This document shows, in pieces, positions 1 to 8,200 of a DNA stretch of 64,000 bases. The translations under genes were made by a program, and so were the position numbers. Under the pieces are notes generated by a model. It did not search any database. It worked only from the letters and a program-made list of their open reading frames with translations, and was not told the DNA's origin. The stretch lies in contig CBDBGS010000006.1 in assembly GCA_965205385.1 (NCBI GenBank), positions 496,001-560,000 of the forward strand. The letters run 5' to 3'. How positions within the stretch are numbered: position 1 is the stretch's first letter; every line of letters starts with the position of its first letter. Source of the DNA: CATOSP01 sp965205385. Lineage in GTDB: Bacteria; Chloroflexota; Dehalococcoidia; Lucifugimonadales; UBA3495.

Positions 1-64
1 AGTCTGGCCCGATCCGATAATGCGGGTCATCAACGTGGGCGTCAACTCTCTTCCCGGACTCTAG
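1..64 (+). CDS. C-terminal tail of an upstream protein, probably NuoM (partial)
   Basis: An open frame enters from the left edge at base 2 and ends with TAG at 62-64. It encodes about 20 residues ending in NVGVNSLPGL. It stops 31 bases before nuoN in the same orientation. In complex I operons the gene before nuoN is usually nuoM, so this is most likely the NuoM C-terminus. That is inference from gene order, because the fragment is too short to identify by sequence. Confidence 0.45.
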   Translation, partial: VWPDPIMRVINVGVNSLPGL

Positions 65-95
65 GCGGACCAAGGGTGACCGAGTTTAAGAAGTC

Positions 96-1661
96 ATGGA
101 ACTAACCGCAAACCTATACCTGCTGACTCCGGAGTTTGCCCTGGCCGGGCTGGCTCTATTGGTGTTGGCGGTCGACCTGGTCACGCCGGACAACCGGAAG
201 GCCCTGTTGGCATGGTTGTCGGTCCTCGGCCTGGCTGGTCTGATAGCCCTGTCGGTGTTGATGCTTTGGCAGGAGCAGGAGACTCTGTATGGCGGGTTGC
301 TGGCGGTCGACGCCTTCTCCCTTTTCTTCAAGGTCTTCTTCATGGGGCTTGGGATATTCATAATCCTAAGCTCGATCGAGTATGTGGGCAAGTTCCTGAC
401 CCACCCCGGAGAGTTCTACGGACTGCTGCTCTTCTCCGTCCTGGGCATGAACGTGATGGCCATGTCCCGCGAGTTGCTGACGGCCTACATATCCCTGGAG
501 TTGTTGAGTTTCAGCCTCTACGTACTGACGGCATACGCCCGGAATAACGCCCGGTCCAACGAGGCGGGGCTGAAATACATCATCATTGGAGCTTTCTCTT
601 CGGCGATTTTGCTCTATGGCGTCAGCATGGTCTACAGCTCTCTCGGCGTGACCCAGTTCGCGGCTATAGCGGAGCAACTGACCCTCGGAACCGGGGTTAG
701 TCCGGCTTTGTGGGTCGGGTTGGCGTTGGTGCTGGTGGGCCTCGGCTTCAAACTGGCCGCCGTGCCGTTCCACATGTGGGCCCCGGACGTCTACGAGGGC
801 GCTCCCCTGCCCGTGACCGCCTATCTCGCCATCGGGTCCAAGGCCGCCGCGTTCGCCCTGGTGCTGCGGTTCTTCGCTGAAGGGCTCATGCCAGCCGTGG
901 ACCAGTGGCGCATTGTGTTGGCGGTCCTTTCGGCCGTGACTATGCTGGTGGGTAACCTGGTCGCCCTGGCCCAGCGAAACATCAAGCGGCTGATGGCCTA
1001 CTCCAGCGTTGGGCATGTTGGGTTCATACTCGCCGGAGTCGCGGCGCTGTCCCAGGACTCCCTTCTTCCGGCCAACGGCGTGATGCTCTACGTAGTGGGC
1101 TACTCCGTGACCAACATGCTCGTGTTCGCCGGACTGATCTCTTTCTTCAACATGACCGAGGGCGAACAGATAACAGACTTCGCGGGACTGGCGGACCGTC
1201 AGCCATTTTTGGCGGCGGCAATCGCCATTGGGCTCTTCTCACTGGGTGGACTGCCGATATTTGCCGGGTTCACGGTCAAGTTCTACCTGTTTACGGCGGT
1301 CGCCAACAGCGGAATGCTGTGGCTTGCGGGTCTGGCGATCTTCACCAGCTTGATATCCCTGTATTACTATTTGCAGGTCATCCGGCAGATGTATATCCAC
1401 CTCGCTCCGGGTCTGCTCGGCGCTCATGGCGCTGGAGCCGATGGCGAGGAACAGGAAGAACACGCGGAACATGAAGAACACGGAAGCCTGACCCACACGC
1501 CGCCACCCCCGCTGCCGCCGGAATTGGCCCTATCGCCTTCGGCCCTGATGGTAGCGGTTGTATTGGTCAGCCTGATCGGAGTTTTCGTGCTGGGTGTCTA
1601 CCCGGCCCCCTTGCTGGAGGCCATCAACGCCGCCAGCAAGGCAATCATGTTGGGTCCTTAA
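96..1661 (+). CDS. nuoN: NADH-quinone oxidoreductase subunit N
   Basis: This is a membrane subunit of respiratory complex I, one of the antiporter-like proton-pumping subunits (NuoL/M/N family, proton_antipo_M domain). The 521-residue protein is almost entirely hydrophobic, with about 14 predicted membrane helices. The conserved core reads KLAAVPFHMWAPDVYEGAP around residues 215-235, followed by KRLMAYSSVGHVGF near residue 300; these hold the buried lysines typical of the family. A charged loop rich in Glu and His lies near residues 445-470, before the last helix. Start ATG at 96 follows the upstream stop by 31 bp. It appears to be the last gene of the nuo operon, since the next gene is unrelated and 57 bp away. 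Confidence 0.95.
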   Translation: MELTANLYLLTPEFALAGLALLVLAVDLVTPDNRKALLAWLSVLGLAGLIALSVLMLWQEQETLYGGLLAVDAFSLFFKVFFMGLGIFIILSSIEYVGKFLTHPGEFYGLLLFSVLGMNVMAMSRELLTAYISLELLSFSLYVLTAYARNNARSNEAGLKYIIIGAFSSAILLYGVSMVYSSLGVTQFAAIAEQLTLGTGVSPALWVGLALVLVGLGFKLAAVPFHMWAPDVYEGAPLPVTAYLAIGSKAAAFALVLRFFAEGLMPAVDQWRIVLAVLSAVTMLVGNLVALAQRNIKRLMAYSSVGHVGFILAGVAALSQDSLLPANGVMLYVVGYSVTNMLVFAGLISFFNMTEGEQITDFAGLADRQPFLAAAIAIGLFSLGGLPIFAGFTVKFYLFTAVANSGMLWLAGLAIFTSLISLYYYLQVIRQMYIHLAPGLLGAHGAGADGEEQEEHAEHEEHGSLTHTPPPPLPPELALSPSALMVAVVLVSLIGVFVLGVYPAPLLEAINAASKAIMLGP

Positions 1662-1718
1662 CATCATCCAATCCCGCTACTACAAGACTGAATATGCCGG
1701 AGGGTCTATAAAACTTAT

Positions 1719-2219
1719 ATGGCCGGGGAAATGATAATCTCGGTTATCGGAAGCAGCCAACCCAAGTCTGACGAACACCTACAACTGGCCGAAGAAGTCG
1801 GGAGAGAGTTGGCCAAACGCGGCATAACCATGGTCTGCGGTGGTCTAACCGGAGTCATGGAAGCAGCTTGCCGGGGGGCAAAGTCGGCTGGCGGAACTAC
1901 CATCGGCATCCTGCCCGGGCGCTCCCCCAAAGACGCGAACCCCTACGTCGACATTCCCATAATCACCAGCATGGGGTATTCGAGGAACGTAGTGGTCGTT
2001 TGCACCGGTAGGGCGGTGATCGCCGTGGGCGGGGCCTATGGGACTCTTTCCGAGATCGGGCACGCCCTGGGGTTCGACATCCCGGTTATCGGTCTCAAGA
2101 CGTGGCCGCTCAGTATGACGGGCGAGGGTCAGCCACTCGAGAAGATGGTTATCGCCTCAGACCCGGTGGACGCCGTATACAAGGCGCTGGCCGCCGCCCT
2201 TGCGCGAGAGCATGAGTAG
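1719..2219 (+). CDS. TIGR00725/LOG-like Rossmann-fold protein
   Basis: A 166-residue cytosolic protein of the family related to lysine decarboxylase-like (LOG) and DprA Rossmann folds. The N-terminus begins a beta strand with IISVIGSSQP. A CGGLTGVMEAA segment near residue 45 and a GGAYGTLSEIGHAL segment near residue 107 form the phosphate-binding glycine turns; GGxGTxxE is the LOG signature. LOG enzymes release cytokinin-type bases from nucleoside monophosphates, but many TIGR00725 members have no proven activity, so no substrate is assigned. It lies 57 bp after nuoN and 12 bp before eno on the same strand, so co-transcription with enolase is likely. Confidence 0.8.
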   Translation: MAGEMIISVIGSSQPKSDEHLQLAEEVGRELAKRGITMVCGGLTGVMEAACRGAKSAGGTTIGILPGRSPKDANPYVDIPIITSMGYSRNVVVVCTGRAVIAVGGAYGTLSEIGHALGFDIPVIGLKTWPLSMTGEGQPLEKMVIASDPVDAVYKALAAALAREHE

Positions 2220-2231
2220 CCGCACCGCAAT

Positions 2232-3554
2232 ATGACCTCCCCTGATAACAGCATCACCATTGCCTCTGTGCGGGGCCGGGAGTTATTGGACTCCCGGGGC
2301 AACCCCACCGTGGAAGCGGAAATCAGGCTCTCCAACGGCGCGGTAGTCACCGCCGCGGTCCCTTCGGGCGCAAGTACGGGGGCTTACGAAGCCCTGGAAA
2401 TGCGGGACGGGGACTCGACCCGGTATAGGGGCAACGGCGTTCGCAACGCAGTCGCCAACGTCGACCGGGTGATCGGGCCCGCGCTGTCCGGTATGTCGCC
2501 ATTGGACCAGACGGCCATCGACTCCCGGTTGCTGGAGCTTGACGGCACGCCGGACAAGAGCAACCTGGGGGCCAACGCCATCCTGGCGGCCTCTCTGGCC
2601 GCGGCCAGAGCCGCAACCCAGGCCTACGGCGGCGGAGGCGTTTCCATCTGGCGCCACCTTTCGAGCGGGGACGCGGTTAGCCTGCCGGTCCCGATGTTCA
2701 ACATCCTCAACGGCGGAAGGCATGCTTCCAACTCCACCGACGTCCAAGAGTTCATGGTGGTCCCGGTTGGATCCTCCACCTTTTCCGACGCGCTGAGGGC
2801 CGGGGCCGAGATTTACCATTCTCTTCGGGACATTCTCCGGCAGGGCAGGCACAACCTCAACGTCGGCGACGAAGGCGGGTTCGCTCCGACCCTCTCTTCC
2901 AACCGGGACGCCTTGGATGTGGTGGTCTCAGCGGTGGAAGCGGCTGGGTACTCTCCCGGGGAGGACGTGTTCCTCGCCCTGGACGTGGCGGCGTCTGAGC
3001 TATTCCAGGATGACTCCGGACTCTACGTGCTGGAGCGCGAAGGCGTTAGTTTAACCTCTTCTGAGATGGTCGCACTGTACGACGGTTGGCGGCGGGATTA
3101 CCCTATCCTCAGCATCGAAGACGGCCTGGACGAGGACGATTGGGAAGGTTGGGCGGAGATGCAACGGGTCATCGGCCAATCGGTGCAATTGGTGGGTGAC
3201 GACCTGCTGGTCACCAACCGGATTCGCATTCAGCGAGGCATCGATGAGGCCGCGGCCAACGCGGTGCTGCTCAAACCCAACCAGATCGGGACTCTCACCG
3301 AGACTCGAGGCGCCCTGGATTTGGCTCGCGGGGCGGGCTGGGGAGCCATTATGAGCCACCGGTCCGGTGAGACCGAGGACACGACCATCGCCGACCTGTC
3401 GGTGGCGTGGGACGTGGGCCAGATCAAGGCGGGGGCTCCGGCCCGTTCCGACCGGGTGGCCAAATATAATCGGCTATTGCGTATCGAGTCTGAGATCGGT
3501 GACCAGGCCAGATATGCCGGGTGCGGCGCATACGCGCAATTGAGGAGTGGATAG
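2232..3554 (+). CDS. eno: enolase (phosphopyruvate hydratase)
   Basis: Converts 2-phosphoglycerate to phosphoenolpyruvate in glycolysis and gluconeogenesis in the cytosol. The 440-residue length is normal. The N-terminus has RGRELLDSRGNPTVEAEI and PSGASTGAYEALEMRD. The C-terminal barrel carries the metal ligands in LALDVAASE, SIEDGLDEDDW and GDDLLVTN, and the catalytic lysine in LLKPNQIGT. The signature MSHRSGETEDTTIADL is present. The ATG at 2232 lacks a clear Shine-Dalgarno and lies 12 bp after the previous stop, which fits translational coupling. GAPDH follows after a 501-bp repeat-rich gap, making a small glycolytic cluster. Confidence 0.97.
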   Translation: MTSPDNSITIASVRGRELLDSRGNPTVEAEIRLSNGAVVTAAVPSGASTGAYEALEMRDGDSTRYRGNGVRNAVANVDRVIGPALSGMSPLDQTAIDSRLLELDGTPDKSNLGANAILAASLAAARAATQAYGGGGVSIWRHLSSGDAVSLPVPMFNILNGGRHASNSTDVQEFMVVPVGSSTFSDALRAGAEIYHSLRDILRQGRHNLNVGDEGGFAPTLSSNRDALDVVVSAVEAAGYSPGEDVFLALDVAASELFQDDSGLYVLEREGVSLTSSEMVALYDGWRRDYPILSIEDGLDEDDWEGWAEMQRVIGQSVQLVGDDLLVTNRIRIQRGIDEAAANAVLLKPNQIGTLTETRGALDLARGAGWGAIMSHRSGETEDTTIADLSVAWDVGQIKAGAPARSDRVAKYNRLLRIESEIGDQARYAGCGAYAQLRSG

Positions 3555-4055
3555 CCTCCTAATGTAGCTGTTCAGACTTGATGTGTCCTTCCTATTTCCA
3601 GCCCGTCATTCCGGGCTTAACCCGGAATCCAGAAACCTTTGCAACCAGCAATGGTCACTATCATTGGCATTTCTGGATTCCCGCCTGCGGAGACCTTTGC
3701 GTAACCTCCCGCGACTCCCGCGACTCCCGCGACTCCCGCGAAAGCGAGAATCCAGAGTGCGCCCAGATACGGAGGACGCCCTCACCCTAGCCCTCTCCCG
3801 GAGGGAGAGGGGATTATTCAAAGGTCTCCCTTCGCGGGAATGACGGATTGTGGGGGCGGGACATGGTAAGAGGATTATCACAGAGATGACCGATGTGAGA
3901 TTCAGCCAATCCGCCTCATCAAATCTGAACAGTTACCCTCCTAATTCACGCTTTCCAACCCTTGCATTGCAAGGTATCATATACGGACAAATCCGGCGGC
4001 CTCCCTCCTGTGGGGCCGCCTGCCGCAAGCGCCACCAATATAGTGGAGGTATGGA
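3555..4055. repeat. 501-bp eno-gap intergenic region filled with dispersed-type palindromic repeats
   Basis: The region holds no convincing gene. A palindrome CCGGGCTTAACCCGG lies at 3611-3625. Inverted arms GGAATCCAGAAA (3624-3635) and TTTCTGGATTCC (3670-3681) could fold around it. A 9-bp tandem array follows at 3708-3740. An inverted CCCTCTCCC/GGGAGAGGG element lies at about 3790-3814, and a GCGGGAATGACGG end at about 3834-3846. The parts resemble dispersed 'CGTCATTCCCGCGAAAGCGGGAATCC' and 'CCCTCACCC' type repeats seen in many environmental genomes (from memory). Short open frames across it are repeat artefacts. The last ~100 bases should hold the gap promoter, but no clean promoter pair is visible. 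Confidence 0.7.
3708..3740 (+). repeat. 9-bp tandem repeat CCCGCGACT, about 3.7 copies
   Basis: Units begin at 3708, 3717, 3726 and 3735; the last copy is cut to six bases. The array sits inside the larger palindromic repeat unit, where CCCGCGAAAGCG would be expected, so it looks like a slippage expansion of one arm of that unit. Confidence 0.85.
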
Positions 4056-5069
4056 ATGGCAACGCGAATCGGGATCAACGGTTTCGGACGAATTGGCCGC
4101 CTGGTGCTGCGGGCCACCAAAGCGCTCCATCCGGATAAGTTGGAGGTGGTGGCAGTCAACGACCTGACCGACGCCAGGACCAACGCCCATTTGCTCAAGT
4201 ACGACACCACCTATGGCGGCTACCCCGGCCACGTCGAGACCAACAACGGGGACTTGGTAGTCGACGGGAACAGCATCCGAGTGTTCTCCGAGCGGGACCC
4301 TGCCCAGATACCCTGGTCCGAAATGGGTGTGGACCTGGTAGTTGAGTCCACCGGAATTTTCACCGACGCCGACCAGGCCGGCAAGCACCTGGAAGGCGGG
4401 GCCAAGAAGGTGGTTATCTCCGCCCCGGCCCGAGGCGAGGACCTGACCGTAGTGCTCGGAGTCAACGGCCATCTGTACGACGCGGAGAAACACAAGATCG
4501 TTTCCAACGCATCATGCACCACCAACTGCTTCGCCCCCATGGTCAAGGTGGTCAACGACGCCTTCGGTGTGGAGCACGGCGTGATGTCCACCATCCACTC
4601 CTATACCAACGACCAATCAATCCTCGACCAACGCCATTCGGACCTGCGAAGAGCCCGCGCGGCGGCGGCAAACATCATTCCGACCACCACCGGCGCGGCC
4701 AGGGCCGTGGGTCTGGTCCTCCCTGAATTGAACGGCAGGCTTGACGGCGTGGCCTTCCGCGTCCCGACGGTCACGGGCTCGATCACGGACTTCGTGGCCA
4801 ACGTTTCCCGGGACGTGACCATCGAGGAGGTCAACAACGCGTTCCAGGCCGCCGCGGAAGGGGGCCTAAAAGGCATCCTGGAGTACACGGAAGAACCGCT
4901 CGTAAGCTCGGACTTCCAAGGCAACAGCCATAGCTGCATATTCGACGCGCTGTCGACCATCGTGATGCAGGGCCGCATGGTCAAGGTTATGGGTTGGTAC
5001 GACAACGAGTGGGGTTATTCATGCCGCACCGCCGACCTTTGCGCTTTGATGAGCGACAAGGGTATCTAA
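4056..5069 (+). CDS. gap: type I glyceraldehyde-3-phosphate dehydrogenase
   Basis: Catalyses NAD-dependent oxidation and phosphorylation of glyceraldehyde 3-phosphate in glycolysis. The 337-residue protein begins with the Rossmann motif INGFGRIGR at residues 7-15. Asp36 in AVNDLTD suggests NAD preference. The active-site segment SNASCTTNCFAP puts the catalytic cysteine at residue 154, and WYDNEWGYS is present near the C-terminus. A GGAGG ribosome site lies about 10 bases before the ATG at 4056; an earlier ATG at 4051 is out of frame. A strong terminator follows 55 bp downstream. No phosphoglycerate kinase gene is adjacent. Confidence 0.97.
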   Translation: MATRIGINGFGRIGRLVLRATKALHPDKLEVVAVNDLTDARTNAHLLKYDTTYGGYPGHVETNNGDLVVDGNSIRVFSERDPAQIPWSEMGVDLVVESTGIFTDADQAGKHLEGGAKKVVISAPARGEDLTVVLGVNGHLYDAEKHKIVSNASCTTNCFAPMVKVVNDAFGVEHGVMSTIHSYTNDQSILDQRHSDLRRARAAAANIIPTTTGAARAVGLVLPELNGRLDGVAFRVPTVTGSITDFVANVSRDVTIEEVNNAFQAAAEGGLKGILEYTEEPLVSSDFQGNSHSCIFDALSTIVMQGRMVKVMGWYDNEWGYSCRTADLCALMSDKGI

Positions 5070-5123
5070 CTCCCGGACGCCGGGCGAATGACTCAATAGG
5101 ACCAGGTTAAAATCCCGGAAGCT

Positions 5124-5170
5124 GACTCTCCCTCTTCTAAATGGCCAAGGAAGAGGGAGAGTCTTTTGTT
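5124..5170 (+). terminator. Rho-independent terminator after gap
   Basis: A perfect 14-bp stem is formed by GACTCTCCCTCTTC (5124-5137) and GAAGAGGGAGAGTC (5150-5163), with a 12-base loop, followed at once by TTTTGTT. It is correctly placed after the gap stop codon. Confidence 0.92.
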
Positions 5171-5206
5171 ACACCACACATCTGATCGGATGCCTAATAC
5201 GCATGT

Positions 5207-8200
5207 TTGGTTCCGCTTCTACGTTGGCCGGGTGAAAGTGCATTGACGCCTGGCTCGTGGATACGCCTTTCCCCCTCGGTCCGTGGACTTCCCTGGGTAT
5301 ACGTCTGTCTGGGGTTGATACTTCTCATGGGCCTCGGTCTGCGACTTAATGGGGTCAACTGGGACGACGGTTACGGTTTTCACCCTGACGAGCGCGACAT
5401 CTACATGCGCTCCGGGTGCATGTACGAAGCGTTGGTTGACGCCCCAGGCTACCAGGACTGCGGTTACCTGCGTGACTTCCCTGAGACGACCGCCGGTGTG
5501 CCCTCTCCCGCTGAGTTCTTCGACGCCGAACGCAGCCCGCTCAACCCGCATTGGTTCCCACTGGGCAGCATCCTCATCTATATCCTTGTATTCTTCCGGT
5601 CGGTGGTAGAACTCTTCACCGACGTATCAGCCCTGGAAATGCGGTACGTGGGGCGGCCCTTGTCTGCCCTGGCCGACGTGGGATCGGTGTTCTTCGTGTT
5701 TCTTTTGGGACGTCGAATGTTCGGCCCGGTTGTTGGGCTTTTGGCCGCGCTGTTTGTTTCCCTGGCGGTGATAAACGTCCAGAACAGCCACTTCTACCGC
5801 CCGGAGACTCTCAGCGTCCTGCTCACATTGGGCGCTTTCTGGGCAATGTCACGAGTCATGGAGACCGGTCGGCTGCGGGACTCGGTGTTGCTCGGACTTC
5901 TGGTCGGGCTGGCTCTCGCTCCCAAGGTCAGCGTCTTGCCCCTGCTCGCGCCGCTGGCCCTGGTGTATGGGTCCAGGTTGTGGGATGCGGGAGGCGGACG
6001 GCTCTCGGCCATTCCCGCTGGCGCATTCTGGTCGACGATTGGCCACGCGTGCCTGGCCGGGGTGATCGCCCTCGCCGCTTTCTTCGTGACGACACCGTAT
6101 TCGTTGTTGGATTACAGGGCGTTCGCTGGGGGAGTTGGCAGTCAGGTTGCGATGGCGAGTACGGCAGGGAGCCTGCCGTTTACGATTCAGTACGTTGGCA
6201 CGCCACCATTCCTGTACCAGGTCCAGCAGACCTCGGTTTGGGGGCTGGGCCTACCCCTTGGGATTCTGGCATGGTTGGCGATACCGTTTACCGTGGCAAT
6301 GGCCATGTATGGCGGGCGGCGGCGGGCGGACCTGCTGGTCCTGGCGTGGGTTGTACCTACATTCCTGTTCCTTGAGTCGTTCGAGGTGCGCTTCCTCCGG
6401 TACATGACGCCGTTAGTCCCGTTCATGTTGCTGATGGCGTCGCGCATGGGCGTCTGGGCGATAACCGGAAGTGCGGATTTGGGCCGGACGTGGAAGGCGG
6501 CACAAAGCGAAGGTGAGAACGCTCCTCCGCACCCCTTGGTACGGAAGCTGGGCGGAATGTCCCCAACGTTAGTGTGGATTTCCGGGGGATTGGTCGCACT
6601 GGTCGTTGCATCCACCGCGTTTTACTCTTTTGCCTTCCAGCGAGTCTACGCGGACGAGCACCCCGCCATCGCCGCATCCACGTGGTTCAACGAGAACGTT
6701 CCATCAGGCACTCCCATCGTTAGCGACAACCACTGGGACGAGCACATTCCCAACATGTACCAGTACCGGATGTGGCAATATCCGGTCTACGAAACGGACA
6801 CCACGGGCAAGATGCGGACCCTGGCGGCGCGGCTTGCCATGTCGGACTACCTGGTCTTCTACAGCAACCGGCCTTATAGCAGCGTGGCCAGGGACCCCGC
6901 CAGGTTCCCGCTCAGTCACGCCTACTATCAGCGGCTCTTTGGCGGTGAGCTGGGTTATCAGCTGCACCGGCGCTTTAGTTCCTATCCAAGGTTATGGGGC
7001 GTGGAGTTTCGCCACAACCCATTGCCGCAGGCTGGACTCTCGCTTCCGGAGTCAGCAATGCCGGATCGACTGGCGGTCCTGACGGTGGACATGGGGTACG
7101 CCGACGACGTTGTGGCAGGTTACGATCATCCCCAGGCGCTAGTCTTCAAAAACGAAGAACGCCTACCGCAATCTCTGTTGGAATTCAGGCTCACCCGGCA
7201 GCCCGCGCCGGAACCGGGACTGCTCATGACCCCGGAACAGAAAGCCGTTCAGCGCGTCGGCGGAACATGGTCCGAGATCGTCAACCGCGAAGGCTGGCCC
7301 AATAAGCTGCCGGTCCTGGCCTGGCTTGGCCTGGTGGAGATCGTGTACCTGCTGGCCTTGCCGTTGGCCATGTTCCTGTTCCGTCCCCTGCCAGACCGCG
7401 GCATTGTGCTGGCGAGGATTTTGGGGCTGCTGACGGTGAGTTATTTCAGTTGGGTGCTGGTGAGCTTGGGATGGGCGGAATTTTCTCGGTCTGTTTTCTA
7501 CATAGGACTCCTCGTCCTGGCTTTGCTGTCTTTCGCCGTACTGGCCTTTCGATGGAGGGAGATCTGGTCGTTCCTGGTCCACCATTGGCGCAGCTTGTTG
7601 TTCGCGGAGGCATTGTTCTTGGCGTGCTTCTTGGCATTCGTCGCGTTGAGGGCCGCGAACCCGGACCTGTGGCACCCGTGGCGGGGCGGCGAGAAGCCCA
7701 TGGAGATGACTTACCTCAACGCGGTAATTCGCTCTACTCTGATGCCGCCTTATGACCCCTGGTACGCCGGTGGCTATCTGAATTACTACTACTGGGGTTA
7801 TTTTGTCGTCGCCGGATTGGTAAGGGTGACCGGAGTCCTGCCCTCTGTGGCCTTCAACCTCGCGGTGCCTCTGTTCTTCGCGCTGACCTTCACCGGCGCT
7901 TATTCGCTTGTATACAACCTGACCGAAGGGGTCCGCCGGGCGCGTGGCTCCGAGGACTGTGCTGGCCATGAGCACGAGGACGTATCCTGGCTTCGCAGCC
8001 TCTCCCGGCGGACGTCAGTGTGGGCCGGACTGACAGCGGGACTCTTCACGTCGGTCATCGGGAACCTGGATGGGATCGTGCAGGTGGCGCAGGGCACCTG
8101 GCTCAAGCTTGTGGATGGCCAGTCTTTCCCCGCCTTCTCCTTCTGGCGAAGTAGCAGGATGATTCCCGACCTGGACGATTTCGAGCCGTCCGTTCTGGCG

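Noticed and set aside
3708..3740. Tandem array considered as a CRISPR.
   Set aside because: Units are 9 bp and contiguous without spacers; no cas genes were seen anywhere in the window.
3578..3881. Short open frames on both strands in the eno-gap gap.
   Set aside because: They translate the repeat arms (for example RLPRLPRLP-like runs) and have no coding signal.
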